64,000 nt of DNA from Pseudoscleropodium purum (GCA_963969395.1 OZ017805.1:6634001-6698000), one strand, 5' to 3'. Shown: positions 35,101 through 48,409, numbered from the stretch's first letter. The notes: generated by a model from the letters alone, not told the origin. Numbers and translations: made by a program.

Positions 35101-37602
35101 TTCTCTAGCCGGACACATACAAATTGTATCATGATTGTGTGGAAACCACATGTTAGAGTAGGGATTTTAGATCCAAGAACCAAAATAATTCCCAAAGCAC
35201 AAATTGCTATTACCAAATCATCATGAAATCCTATGTGTTTGGCAAAAGTATCAATGCATTTTTGGCATAAAGATAAATACTTTGTAAGTATAGGAAGTTT
35301 TTAGGGCTATGAAATTTTTTAGTGTCCTATGAAAGTAGGAAAAACATTTAAAAAATAGGAAAAAATAAAACATAGGAAAAAAATAGGAAAAATTAGAAAA
35401 ATAGAATATAGGAAAAAAATAGAAAAAAATAGAGTTTAGAAGTAGAAAAAAGAAAGTGTATATTAGAAATAGAATTAGACAAAAAATTCTTATATTTTTT
35501 TATTTGATCTTTTTTATATTATTTGGAAATGAGGTTCACAACATGTTGGACAATTGTGTAAATAATGGATTTGTATTTTTTTTAATATTATACAGTTAAT
35601 TTTGCTATTTCTTTATAGTATTTTCATAGTTCATTTTTATTTGTTTTCTAAGGTCATAATTAGTAATAGATGTACTTATGTATTCTATGAACTAATTATA
35701 AATAGCTATAAATTTTCTAATTCTAAGCATACATAAAAACGTCTACTTCAATGTTTAAGCTAATTACTTATTTCCAATGATGGTTCAAGTTTAATCTTAG
35801 GAAATTCCTTCAAATGTCATATAGTACAGTAGTACCATGCAAATCTACTTAAAGATTCAATAAGTAATGATGTGTACTTTGTAGTAAATTCATATAGAAA
35901 AATTGAGATATGGAGTATATAGTCTAAAAAATGTAAAGTGTTGGTGCTACTCCCTATCCTTGAGATAAATTCACAATTCTCTTGGCATGTGAAAGTCTCA
36001 ATTTATTGAAGTGTCTCAAATTAATGACCGTTTTTCTATACTAAATTTAGGATCATGATTAAAATGAGACTCTACATTCTCTCATTTTAATGAATATAGC
36101 CTTTAATGATGATTTACAACTTGCAGATTTTTTTCCTCCTCCACTCACCATTAAATTTCATAACATTTGAAATTGAGTTCTACTAAGCACAAAGTATGGT
36201 TTACTATTAATTATTTTTTTGTTTTTCATATGTATTTTGGATTATTGTAGTTAATTTTTTTTTAAGAGGCCTACAATTAATAATCTCATGAATTTTAAAT
36301 GTTCATGACATTGGCAACCTCTAGACACAATTATTTACTTCATCCTCAAAATTTCATGTTTGAATTCAGTGACTTGTATAGTGTTTTTGAGCATTTTCTT
36401 GTAATTTTTACACCTTAAATCCTAGTTGTCATGAATTTTGTAGGTAAAATGAATAGAAATAAATTATAGAAATTCATCACTTGGCCTACAAATATTGAAT
36501 TTATGAGCACATTTAATTTCTGCTATATTCATGTGTTTTACAACAAGAATGAATTTTTTTTTAAATCGTCTCATATACTTTATGTATGTAAAAGCCCAAA
36601 AGTTATGAACTTTGTAGAAAAAATGAAAATAAACAAATTTTAGAAGTCATAAATATTATAACATTTTTTTACAATGCATGAGTGCATTATGCTTATGCTT
36701 CTTTTTCATATATCACTACATATCCTAAAAATTGAATCAACCATGAACTTGATTATACATCCTCTAAGTGAAATATATGATTTATTTTTTTTACAAAAAT
36801 GCATTGCACCTTCCACATGAAAAAAAATAACAAAACAATGTATCCACTACTTATGAATTTTCAGTTGGATTATATTAACCATAGCAAAATTAGTGGTTCA
36901 TTTTTTATCTACTTTATATTGCATGTTCTAGAGGGAAAAAAGATATAAGTCAAATAATTCCTAAACACCTTCAATAGAAATTCTGAGGCATCTTCAAGAA
37001 AAAAAAATAATTGCAAACAGAATTGCCTTTTATTTCAACAAATGGGCAATTGAAATTAACAATGGCTAGCATGTTGGATGGTACCATTAGGAATGCATGG
37101 TGGCTTAATACAAGTTACTTCTTTCATAGGGGCACTTAGAATCAATGACAGCTTGTATGTTGAATGGTACCATTAGGAATGCATGGAGGCTCAATGTAAG
37201 TGGTTTCTTTCATTATGAATACTAATGATTTGGCATGAATATGGAGTGGCCCATAGTACTCATAAGTGAAACACTAAATAATTGGCAAGTTTTAATCATA
37301 ATGAGAACTTCAAAATACAATTGTGTCTTACCATTGTTGTATAACAACTAGTCAACTATTGTATTTTAAATGTCATGAATATTATAAATGGCTTCAGTGC
37401 GTGCAATTCAAAAATTTCTAATGGATTTGGTGCCTTAAAATAATTTTGAACTTGTAAGGATTTTATTTAAATAAAAAATTGTAGTGCAATCAATGAGAAT
37501 CTTGCATGGGATATAATTAACAATTGCAACTCCTATATTTTAAATGTTATGATTAATGTAAATGTATTCAACACATTGTGGGAACTTGGAAAGTAAGATT
37601 TT
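35101..37602. other. AT-rich region without genes
   Basis: Homopolymer-rich and AT-rich; I see no ORF with coding character. It includes A-rich runs near 35330-35480 and a short duplication near 37059-37200. Confidence 0.6.
37059..37192. repeat. short tandem duplication, about 85-bp period
   Basis: TGGTACCATTAGGAATGCAT occurs twice about 84 bases apart, with similar flanks (a GCTAGCATGTTGGA-like and a GCTTGTATGTTGAA-like sequence). Non-coding. Confidence 0.75.
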
Positions 37603-40600
37603 TGTTATTTCAAACAGAATTTGAAGTAAAGAGACCATTTCTAGTGTGTATATATATATATATATATATTTTTATTTTTTATTTTTTTTTTATTTTTTAT
37701 TTTTTATTTTTTATTTTATTTTTTATGAATTAAAAACACATGAATTATTAGGATTATGGATTAGTAAACCATAGGATCTCTAAATTGAGATAAAATGGTT
37801 GAGGAGGAAATTGACATTTTTCGTCCTAACCGGAATTGGAACCCAAATACTTAGCCAAAAATATTTCCAAGACTTTTGATAGTATTGGAATTGAATTTGG
37901 GATCCATCCAGAAGCTAACAAACCCAGGCGGAAGAAGGGATGGAATGTTCAACGGACAAAAAATCCATTAAGACAATGCAATGGTCATCTCCAACGGCTA
38001 TAAGAACCGGAATTGGGTAAGAGAAAGGAAGGTCACTTTCCCTCTTTCTTCACTTGTTTCTAGATCCGCTTGAGTTTTGGAGTTAGTGGCTATGTGTTTT
38101 TGCTTTGGCGAAGGAGTTTTGAGAGTTTTTGAAATTCCAGTTCCCAAAGTGCGGATAGAAAGAAGAGCTTTTTTTTTAGCGAGTTTCTTTAGGGTCTAAG
38201 TGTTTTTTGATCTAAGAGACTAGAAAGTTGGTGAGATACCTCTGAGTACATCAAAAGAGATGGTGAAAGTACAGATTGAGGAGGAACCATATCTAGTCAC
38301 CTTCTAATTAATAGTTCCTAGCATATTGAAGAATAAGAGTGAGAAGGAGTACCTAGAAGAGGACCTGCGTTGCATTGGCTGCCAAGGATATCTGTAGTTG
38401 CCATGGAACTTGCGGGATCAAGAGATGGTATGGGAGCTAATGGAGGACTAGTCCAGCGAGTAGAAGCTGATCGTGAGCGTGCAGCCATCGGAATGGACAT
38501 CCGATGTGAGGGGGATGGTCTACTACTTCCCAAATACTAAAGAAGGATGGGCTTCTTGGACTAACAAGTTCAAGAATGCTAAGTTTTCCAATCTGGTTAA
38601 TCCTAAGGGTGGATATGCAATCGTAGACTATGAGAGCTTGAGAGAGAGGGGAGTGTTAGAATTCTTAGTTCCAATCTTGAATTTGGAGAAGCCTAAGCAG
38701 CTCACAGTCACTTTAGCAAATACGATCTTTGGAGTACTGTCTGAGGATAGGAAAGTCAATTGGGGGATAGTCATTTGAGATGTAGTGGCTAGGATGGTTA
38801 GACCAGCTGGAAAGTCTAAACCCTTCAAGCTTAGCCCATATTTCTTTCATCTTTATGAATCCTTTGATTTGCTAAGAGATACGAAGAGGTCAACATACAA
38901 AGTTGCTATAGTCATGTTTGAGTACAACATTAATGTCGAACCGGGAGATGGAGCTAGAAAGGAGAGGTCAAGAGATGAGTCACCAAAATTGAAAAAGGAA
39001 GAAATAGCTTCCCAAGAGAAAAGAAAGGGAGTTGTTTATGGGTCAAAGGAAAAAGACCTTATTTGGGGTCTAGACCAAAAGATTGATACCCTAGGGAAGG
39101 TTATAGAGGAATTGAACCAGATCCAAAAGCACATTTTGATTGAGAGGGAGATAATTAGGAAGGTGTGAGCTAATGGGGAAGGTCGAACCCTCAGATCTCT
39201 ACCGAAGAGTGGAGATTCTTTTCCAAAATAGGGATGTACGGAAGTTAGAAGACCAAGTTGAGGAGTTGACTAGTCAAGTGTAGAAGTTTGAGGAAGTAGT
39301 GAGAGAAAGGAGGCTTTCATCTGAGTCCATGAAAATCCTTATCCGGATCTAAGACTTCATTGGGCATAAGGATGATGTGGTAAACAAAGCTAAGTTGTTT
39401 GAGGCTAGTGTTCACAAAGAAGGGTCACTAATAGGTCCAAAACTTGTCTCAGTGTTGGTGGATTATGGAGAGAAGATGGAGAAGATATTGGATGAGATGA
39501 GAGTTGTAATGGAATCCGGTCCTAAACCGGAAATGGGAAAAAGATCTAGCTGGTTGATGAGAGCAACTCCCTCGAAAGTAACCCCTTCACTTTCTTCGCT
39601 TGCCTCTAGGGAGTGGAAAGAGAAGAGTGTGGAAACTACTCCGCCATCAATCCAACCAAGTAGCCAAGTGAAGTTTGAAATTGGAAAAGGGTCTATACCT
39701 AGATTCTAGACTAGGAGCCATTCTCGGTTAGTGGAGGAAAGCCTGGATACATTGAAGAGCAAAGATTCCAGTCTTTCACCGAAGTTGACAAGTACAGTGA
39801 AAAAGAGGTAGACCACAAAGCAAGCCAAGGAGCCCAATCCACCACTCGTACTTGAATTGAAAAAAAAAGAAGAGCCTTTGGAAACAACCAAAAATGAGGG
39901 CAATATAGTTGAATCAAAAGAAGAAACGGAACTAGAACAGACCTCTCCTCCATGTAGAAAGGGGAATGGTAAGACTCTAGTTCCTAGCAAGGGGAAGGCG
40001 ACGTGTCAAAACCTAGAGAACTAGATTGTAGTATTTCAAATAGAATTTGAAGTAAGAAATCCATTCTCAGTATATTTTTTTGATTCTATTGGTGAGAAAC
40101 AAAGAAATTACTAGAGGTATGGATTAGCAAATCATAAGGTCTCTTAATTGAGATAAAGTGGTTAAGGAAGACATTCATACTTTTCGTCCTAACTAGAAAC
40201 TAGAATCCAGATACTTATCCAACAAGTATTTTCAATGACTTTCGGCAATATTGGGACTAGATCCAGAATATATCTAGAAATGTGTAGGATCTAGATTTCG
40301 AAAATGATTTGAATCCGGACGGAGATCCGAAATGGATTCGGAATTTGGATATGTTTTGAATCCGGAATTCGGAAAATGATCCGGGATAGAAGATTCAAAC
40401 CTGAGTAGCAACCTGGATGATTCTAATGAGGGCTTCTACAAAGACACCAAGGGTCAAAAGGGGAGTAGTTTGAAGAAGGCTCATTGGGGGAGGTAGCTTG
40501 TAGGATGTCTTCACTTAATTACAATTTTTAAGGTTCTAGAAAGGATTTCCCAAGTGTTGGTCCAAATTTTAAATTTTTACAGATTCCGTCTTTTTATAGA

Positions 40601-41658
40601 TTTTAGATTTTTAGGAATTCCGGATTTCTAGGGCTGGTTGACTGTGAACTTTTCAGATATTCCAAGGTGTTCATTGTATGGTTACCTTGATTTCTAGAGT
40701 GCTTTTTTGGCTTTCTAGGCGTTGACTTTGGGTTTTGATTTTGGTTTTTAAAGGCAAGCAAGTTTGTTGTCCTTTCATTCCATCCTAGAGCATTTTCAAT
40801 TATATTTCATTCCTTTCTTTAATCTAAGCCATCGAATTGGACATTCTAGCTCTAACATTTGTGTACGGATTATGTTGGTTTGTTACTTGGAGTATTGAGA
40901 TGTGAATAGGATGGGTGAAGAGGAATTGAATTTTGGGTAATTGGGTCAGATTAAGGAAGTACTATTGTATTGGTGTTAGATTTGGGACAAAAGAGCTGTG
41001 CACGGCGCCTTTGAACTATTGGAATGGTAATTCGATTGTATTGAAGAGTCGTATTAGTGCAGATTCAAAATTGGAAACAATTCCGTGCGGGGATTAGTGA
41101 CCGCCAATGGAAACTCCTATTCACCAGAAAGTTTGCCAACCTTGAAATCCATCTTTCATCTAGAAAGACTACTTTCTTCTTAGTTCCGGATACCTAAAAT
41201 TTGCCGTTGTAGTAAAGAGGAGTGAGCGTAGACTTGAGTGACTTGCATTCCGGATTGGCCATTTGGAACGTTGTAAGGATCCAAATCTTCTTTCCGTGTT
41301 GCAACACTTTGATTACTTGGGTGTTCGTTTGTTTTTGTTAGTTTAGTAAGTAGAGAAACTAGAGAGGTGAGTCCTTACCCCTTGAAAGACCAATAGTAGA
41401 CCCTCTAAGGGTAAAACAGAGGTATTGAAAACTAGTTTTTTAGAAAGACATAATTGGAAACCAAAAAAAAAAGGATCTGGATTGAAGCTGAATTGCAATG
41501 CAAATTTGGAAGGAGAGAGAGAAAAGTCGAAAAGGGACAAAGAAAGAATCCGAAAACTAAAGTTTGGAAGAACATCTGGAATTCCTTGGGACCAATCCAT
41601 GTCATCTTACCACATTTTTGTGGCTAAAGATACTCATTCCTACATTGTGAGTATGACA
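37603..41658 (+). mobile_element. gag-like element, copy A: full copy followed by a shortened copy head to tail
   Basis: TGTTATTTCAAA at 37603 starts a ~350-base leader that recurs at 40027 (TGTAGTATTTCAAA). Between them lie the leader and broken gag-like gene (38260-40020). From 40027 the second unit runs through its own leader straight into the gag C-terminal tail (GSSLKKAHWGR, about 40460-40495) and the long 3' region, ending ATGACA at 41658. Copy B (55126-56683) has exactly the structure of this second unit. So A reads as a full-length unit fused to an internally deleted unit. A TA and T-rich tract (37650-37730) lies in the first leader. Confidence 0.6.
38260..40020 (+). pseudogene. gag-like protein, copy A, broken
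   Basis: ATG 38260 opens the frame, but stops occur within the first 60 codons. Recognisable landmarks are GMVYYF (~38518), FLVPILNLEKPKQ (~38660), TLANTIFGVL (~38710) and SPYFFHLYESF (~38835), matching the intact protein at 15135. TGA at 38776 is in frame; a later frameshift moves to the frame that is open at 39377-39709, which holds a coiled-coil-like segment and an SSxxPS-rich tail. Confidence 0.7.
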
Positions 41659-42544
41659 CGACAAATGGCACCAAGGCCTTAGCTAGTCACAAACAGCCAA
41701 CAAAAAGAGGGGCTACTAAATAAGTGGAGGAAACTCCAAAGCGGGCCAAGAAATCTTAGTGGTAGTTAATTTAAAAGTAGTAGGTAGGTAGAAGAACGCA
41801 AAAGTTTTTTGGACCTAAAAAGCTACTAGTTAATTATTTTGGAAGTAATGAACTTGGACAATCAAATTTTGATTTTTTGGATCTGAGATCCACTTTTTCC
41901 GGGATCCACCACATGTTGGGAAGTCAACGAGTTGTGGATTAGGGGAATGTGATCTATCATTCTCTTCTTCTTGTGAGGTTCCTTTGGAGCTTTTAGGGTT
42001 CCTGGAGGTATTAGTTATTTAGAGGCGGATGTTTGTTTGATGCCCTAAGTATTTTTATACTTTTGTGTTTTCTTTGTTTAAGAAAATCAATTTTAGTATT
42101 TCCACTTCACAACATTGAGTTTATTCCTTACCTTTGTGTTGGTATGCCGGCAATGCTAGAATCATTGCTTAGTGAGGGTAGCTAGGTTTGTTAAAATTGG
42201 GAAGGAGTGGCCTATGGATTCTATCTAGAACCAGTTCTAAGAGAGCATTTGGACTAGATAGAAGAACTTGGTGTATTGGGCGATAAACTCTGTATGGGCT
42301 TGTGAGTGGGAGGCTTCTATATGGGATAGTCAAGCTGAGATGAGGGTTGTCTTGTTGGACAAAATTTTGGGTTTTTAGGTCTAATAGACATTGCATGTTG
42401 CATGTCGTGTATAACAAGTGTCAAATAAGCATGATGGATTCATCAAGTAGAAATTTGGGAGTGTTTTTCTTTTATCTCGGGGTAAATGGATTTTGGCGAT
42501 GTAGCTGGTTTGTAACAGTGACATGGAATGGTTGCCATGGACAA
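41659..42544. other. no gene recognised
   Basis: Mixed-composition sequence between copy A and the GC-rich block of hAT copy 2; only short unsupported ORFs. Confidence 0.5.
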
Positions 42545-42547
42545 CTG

Positions 42548-42790
42548 TAGATTAAGGGGGCAACTACGGGTCGAAGGGGCGACCACAAGTCCACAAAATG
42601 GGTGACCACGAGTCCCAAATAAGGGCAACTGGGAGTGAAAGGGCTGGATGACTACAGGTAAAAACTCAGGGGCAAACGTAAGTCTAAAACCAAGGCAATT
42701 GTAAGTCCTGAATGAGGGCGACTTCGGGTCTGAGGTAGGGCAACTGTGGGTCCGAAATGAGGGCAACGAAGGGTTTGGAGGGCAACTACA
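42548..42790. repeat. GC-rich subterminal repeats, dialect B
   Basis: About eight degenerate copies of GGGCAACTnnGGGTC or GGGCGACCACnAGTCC, spaced about 25-35 bases. It lies downstream of the hAT copy 2 gene. Confidence 0.75.
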
Positions 42791-44744
42791 GCTATTATTT
42801 AAATCCTATGTAATAATATAATAATAACACGTGATAACAATAGTAAACATAAGTCAATATTATTTTGCAATAGTGCAATACAATTTTTACTATGACAATT
42901 ACAATGAACTCAATAATAATTGGAACAATAACAATAACAATAATAATAAGCATATTTATAATAGATAATATTTTAATATATATTGGCACTTTGGAATGTA
43001 TATGTCAATTGAGTTCTCATGTTAACATCTCTAACGAGATGCCGCCCTAAACCCAATTCTAGTCTCTGCCTAGACTATATGGCCAAAAACCATTTACCTC
43101 AAAATATAGAATAAAACCAATACTATTTGAATCCTTGGACTTCTATAGTTGTATTATTCTAGTTCGTAATCGTCATTGTTTGATGCTTCATCAGCATCAT
43201 GTTTTGTGGGGTCATCTATCTCATACTTTCTACAAATGTCTTCATTGGATGCATTCTTGTCATCTTTTCTTGATGCGGGTATGATTGGCACCAAACGTAT
43301 CTCACGTTCTACCTCGGAGTTCAAGTTGCACACTTCCATATCAATTGTGTCTCCGATTTGAGTTGGCACAAATCGTTTTTGTCGTTAGTTTGCATCAATA
43401 GTTCCATCGATGTTAGGTACGACCACGTCCACGTCCTCTTCTACTACCTTGCCTAATGTCGACAGTACTGTTGGTCTCTCCAATACAAAACGGTTGGACA
43501 ACATTATTTGGCTGTTTAGAATCTCATTGGTTTCTCTCTTCTATCGTCAAGATACGTTTCTTCCCTTTTTTATTACTTCTGCATGTTGCTTCAGTTGGTG
43601 ATTCTCCTGGAGCGGAAGGACTAGATGTCAATGAAGGTTGAGTGGGTGGTGGTGTTGAGCTATGGTCTCCTTCATCCACAGTTTGCATTGGCTCTTAATG
43701 AACTGGCAGCCTTGAGGAAGACGATTGTGATGTCAAGGGCGCTGTACCAACATGTATCGGTGCTCTTTGATTCAAAGGTGTAGTACGTTTTAAATTCAAA
43801 AGTATGCCAATTGGCACATCTGAATCGTACACCCCCAATTATGTCACTACAGCCATTGGAATCGACGTAGTGCTACATGCTAGAGGAATCGGATGTCCTT
43901 CATCTTCAACTTCTTCCACGGGGGCTTCTTGTTCTTGCCTTCCACTTGCCCTGGTAATGCATGTATTACTTCGGAGATTCCTACCTCCATTTGGATTCGA
44001 AGGTATTGATATGGAAGATCTTGCAAGCTCTTCGACCACTAGCACTAGAATATTTGTACCTTCATTGTTGGGGTTTGGAATGGTTGGGCATCTTGGAGGT
44101 GAAGAGGTGATTGGATCTACATTCCATGCAGAGAGATGAAGAGATGGGAGGGGCACTAGGTTTTCTTCTCTACGCTCAATGTCCTCTTCTAAGCGTACGT
44201 CCTCCTCTGAGGAAATGATTTGCTCTAGGAGAATGACCTACTCTAGGGGTCGTGGGGGATTGACCTCAACATTTCTTTGCCTAAATGTAGTTGGATAAGG
44301 TCGTCATGCAAGGCGAACTTTGTCTGCTTTAGGGTGAATGAGTGTAGCCTATGGATTTCCATCCAAGCGCTCCCTTACCAAAATAGTGTTATCACGCCTA
44401 TGGGCATAGGTTGAAGTGTCAAAGTCTTCCAACCCTCAGGACACTAGCTCCTCATTTTCTTCATCCATCAAACCATCCACAAGGTATTTTTCATAGAAAA
44501 GAGCTGGATTTTGCCCATGTTTTTCACGGTCAAGTTTGCTATTTGTGTAGATGTACATCAATGCTTCTACCTTAGCTAAGGTTAGTTGATTTCGCACTTT
44601 GTTGTGCACAAACGAATACATGCTCCAATTCCTCACATGATGACGTTGAGCACATCAACAACAATACTTTCTTTGCTATTTTTGGAAGAGCATTACCACC
44701 CACTTGATTCCACCACTGATGAGGTAGTAGAGTAGGATGGATGG

Positions 44745-46398
44745 TGTCGCAGCACAGGGCAGGTAAATTCCCCATTATACTCACAAAAATCGCTCTAGAG
44801 TATAACTAAGTGACTCTAAAGATCGAACCCACGAGATCCTGTGAAGTATCTAGCTGTATTAAGCAGTTAAGCTCAGTCAGTATCCTAATCTTACTTTCCG
44901 GTCCTAGATCTAGAACCAGAAATACCACCACACCGGATAACTATAGACCGGATTACTCCTTCCGATCCTACTAACTATCCGGTCTGTGCAAATATCCAAA
45001 TCCCAGGATCTTTACAACTTCCGGTCCTGGAAATCCGTCCTGAGCAATCCGGTCCGGATGGTCATCATGTATCCGTAATCCTATCCGGTTTGGTTTTGCC
45101 TCTGTTTCACCATCAGAGGGGTCGCCGCTTAATTTTGAGAGTGGTAGGCCCACCACTCCTTCCGTGACTTATAGTGGCTGAAGACCCACTGTCCTACTTC
45201 CTAAACTCCTAAGCTAATCCAGATCCGGTTTGGTCCTTCACAACAACCCAGATAGCAATCCGGGTTGTAGGTCACACAAAGACCCCACACTCGACCCTCT
45301 CATACTACAACGACCTTGATGCTACTTCCGATCCGTGCGAAGACAGGTGGTTACAAGTGTACCCGTCCATTCCAACATCAACTAAAGTTCTTCCGTTTGC
45401 CAACTAAGGCGGTAAGACCTCACAGGAGATCGGACACTCGACCGGATTTCCCACCCGGGAGTTCTAGCGCAGCTAAGGAATCCCTCCCTACCTACCTAGC
45501 CTAACAACGGCTTTCTCACCCGGAACTTGGAACTCTAGAAGTGCTGAGGAACTAAGTTCACTCCCAACTCTTAGATACCTACTCACATGCATATAGAATC
45601 GGAAAAGAAAACACCAAGGGGAGAAATCACTCACAAAACGGCTCACACCATCCTAACTCCACATCATACAACCATGTCGCGCTAGAGAGAGACACACAAT
45701 GAGGAGAAGAGGAAGGCACAAGAGATTTGCAAAATGAAGACTCCCAGTTCCCATCGCAGGAACCAATTTATATACAAAGGGTAAAAACCCTAAAAATACA
45801 AAGCGAAGCGAAAAATCCGTGGGGGTCCGCCGCCACCCTAATTCAACTTCCGGTCTAACCTAATACTGTTGAGCCGGATCCCGATCCGGATCCGCTCCTA
45901 CTCCTAACTCAAATCAAAATCCTATCTACTCTACAACCCTAGATCCTACTGTCGGGCTTCTGCTCTGCGGATCCAGCTGCTCGAAGACTTCACTCAAGTT
46001 CCGGTTCCGTTCCCCCTCCACAGGGTTAGGAACCGGAGTGCCTTGGTTGGATCCGGGTGAAGACTCCAGGTTGATTGTCCTACCCGGTCTCGTGCCCGGA
46101 GTCTCAGTCCGTGCAGACTTCTTGGACTCGGGAGTCCAATCCTTCCCACCCTTCGGAACGGACGCATCCGGAAAGGAATCCGGTTCACCCATAATCCGGT
46201 CCTAGACCTAATCCGTGTTGCATTCCGTTTCCATCGATAGTTACTCCTGATCGGATTAGATCTAAGAGGCCCACTACTTCATGTTCTGTGCTAGTTTTGA
46301 GTTTTCCTTCTTCACCTAATTGGATCCGGTTCCCTAATGGCTAGTTTCCGTTCCTATTTTGGTGCATGCTAAGAAAATCAAAATTTTAAGCTGCGACA
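44745..46398 (-). mobile_element. gag-like element, copy F, internally deleted, 1.65 kb
   Basis: On the minus strand it begins TGTCGCAGC and ends GCTGCGACA, exactly like copy E. The first ~200 bases and the last ~1.4 kb align with E. The E segment from about 14882 to 16560, which includes the first TATA box and most of the gag-like ORF, is missing, with CCGGAT at the junction on both sides. The 3' TATA box is retained. A GATGG target duplication proves insertion as this unit, or shrinkage after insertion. Confidence 0.85.
45926..46192 (-). CDS. 88-aa remnant of the gag-like protein tail
   Basis: ATG 46192 (MGEPDSFPDAS) reads in frame into the C-terminal tail of the gag-like protein (KDWTPESKKSA, NLSEVFEQL, SPTVGSRVVE), with no stop until the family's normal stop. 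The Met arises at the deletion junction. It may be fortuitous, and I would not assume it is expressed. Confidence 0.4.
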   Translation of the reverse strand: MGEPDSFPDASVPKGGKDWTPESKKSARTETPGTRPGRTINLESSPGSNQGTPVPNPVEGERNRNLSEVFEQLDPQSRSPTVGSRVVE

Positions 46399-48409
46399 GA
46401 TGGCGATATTGAGAGCCTCCATTAAGGGATAAAAAAGGGCTTGTCTTCTAGGAAAATTCAATCAATTCAACCATTGCTTCTTGGACATCTACGTTCAATG
46501 ACCTGCCTAGAGTCCGTATGATTCAATTCAAGGTTCACTTGGCGTCCCCGTCATTATGAAGGTCTTCTAGATCTTGCAAATATGGATTCAATAGTGTCCT
46601 TCCATAATGCAAGTCTGTGTGCATCAATTTCCAACGAGCTTCAAAGCTTTTCTCAAACTTCCTTGCAGTCATAGGATCTAGAAAAAATGGCAAACCCGCA
46701 AGAGAATATACGTGTTGTTGAAGACTCTTCATTACTAACCAAGCATAGACATTGCTGGGGCTTTGCCATCAAACACTCTAAGAGCAACAAGTGTTGGCTT
46801 CATCAGGTGCTTGAAATTATCACATTCCATCCAAAACGCTTCTGAACGAATGTCCTCTCGCACATTTTGTGTTCAATGTACAATATTTCACCTGTTTCTT
46901 TTGGATGCCAAAGATTGCTCAAAGGATGTAAATTTGTCATTGCCAAGCATGAGGTGCAATACTTACTTGCACTCCACCAAACGGTCTACCATGAGGAAGT
47001 GAACTACAAAGCGTGTAGAGCTAGGAAGTCTCAACAACTTCTTTGGTGAGTACTTCCGAAAAAGAGCCAAAGTAAGGTGGTATTTCTTGACGAACACCAC
47101 AATTTGTTTACATCTTCCCACCAAAAGCTTTACTTATGGATCCTTCCTCCAATCTTCTACAAATAAATCCAAGATGTGTGCAACACATCCTTGTATATAC
47201 ATGTGAGGATACTTTTCTTTCAATCTTGTCAAGGTCCTCGTCATTACTAAGGCATTGTTTGTACAAAGTTGGACAACATTTGTAGGTCCAACTTCTTCAA
47301 TGTATTTTGCCATCACATTTGTCGTGTATGCAATGTCTTTTTTCTCTCCAGTGGTGTCAACCGATTCCAAAAAGACATCACCGACAGGGCAGACAAGCAT
47401 TACGTTCAACAACGGACGAGTGTTGGTATCAGACCAGCCATTCAAACAAATAGTTGCTCCATATTGATTGGTAGAGGTCTTCGTATGTTCAGAGACCATG
47501 ATCTTAACTGCATCCAACTTATTATCTATCATTTTTGTGCGCACCGCATTGTAAGATGGCAGTTGGTAGACAAATCCAGCCGTTGATGTTTCCTTCACCG
47601 CTTTCAAAAAAGTTGGATGACATACAATGTTGAATGCAATTTTTGCTTCATAAAAAAAGATGCCCACAATTTGTCTAACTTCTATCTAGCCCTCACCTGT
47701 AATGCCTCATCCATATTCCATTGACGAGAAATTTGAGGCGTAGTCCTCTTTCTTTCTACCATTGTTGGTGTAGAATCTATTGAATCTAGATTAATAGGCA
47801 TTGATTGACTTGGTCCGGCTTCATCGGTAGGCTCGACTAGAGTAGGCTCTACAGCAGACTCAACAACATTTGGAACATCAAGATCAAGATGTGCTACTTC
47901 TAAATCATCCAAAACCATTTCTTTTGGAACAACACCCCCACAATTTCGAAACTTCTACAATACTGAATGCCGAATTTGTGGACAATGCTCAAATGTGGAT
48001 GAGCCATCATATCCAAAGTGAATGAATGCTCTCTTTCGCACAAAACACATGATCTTGAGTTTGCACTGAATCCATTGATTACTTCCAAGTGCAATCAAGG
48101 GTCCCACTCTTTTGTAGCCCTTCTTGTATCGTTTAGCAACACCCTCCTTTGAACATCCTGGTCCGCCATATGGAGGATCTTCAATGTTGTCTACCAAAAA
48201 AAATACTTACCAATTGAAATGATCAATAGAAAGAAGTTATGACAAAGCCACTTGCCTCAAGGACCCTTTTGAAGCCCTTACAACAAAGTGGTTGCTCTTT
48301 GAAGACTTAAACATACGCAAGAAGCCTCTTTCAAAGGTTCTAGTCAAGAGTTCGTCAATAGAGCAGGGTAAAAAACAAATTGTCACCCTTTGGCTTTATA
48401 GTCCAATTG

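Larger units (their letters stand above)
44740..46403. repeat. 5-bp target-site duplication around element F
   Basis: GATGG at 44740-44744 and again at 46399-46403. Removing the element and one copy joins the two halves of the hAT dimerisation region in one frame (AIHPTLLPHQWW), which independently supports these boundaries. Confidence 0.85.
43154..48197 (-). pseudogene. hAT-superfamily transposase (copy 2), split by an insertion
   Basis: Reading the minus strand: 48197-47955 has a degenerate BED-finger-like stretch (NQWIQCK ... FEHCPQ). 47918-47690 is an acidic linker. 47667-47134 is the DUF659-like core with CLNGWSD and CTNNAL. 46732-46535 is a middle segment. After the nested element, 44784-44436 is the hAT C-terminal region with HPTLLPHQWWNQ, a SCEELEHVF segment and NWSMYSFVHNKVR. 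An acidic tail extends to 43154. In both core motifs Asn replaces the catalytic Asp found in copy 1, so it would be inactive even without the stops and frameshifts. Confidence 0.75.
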
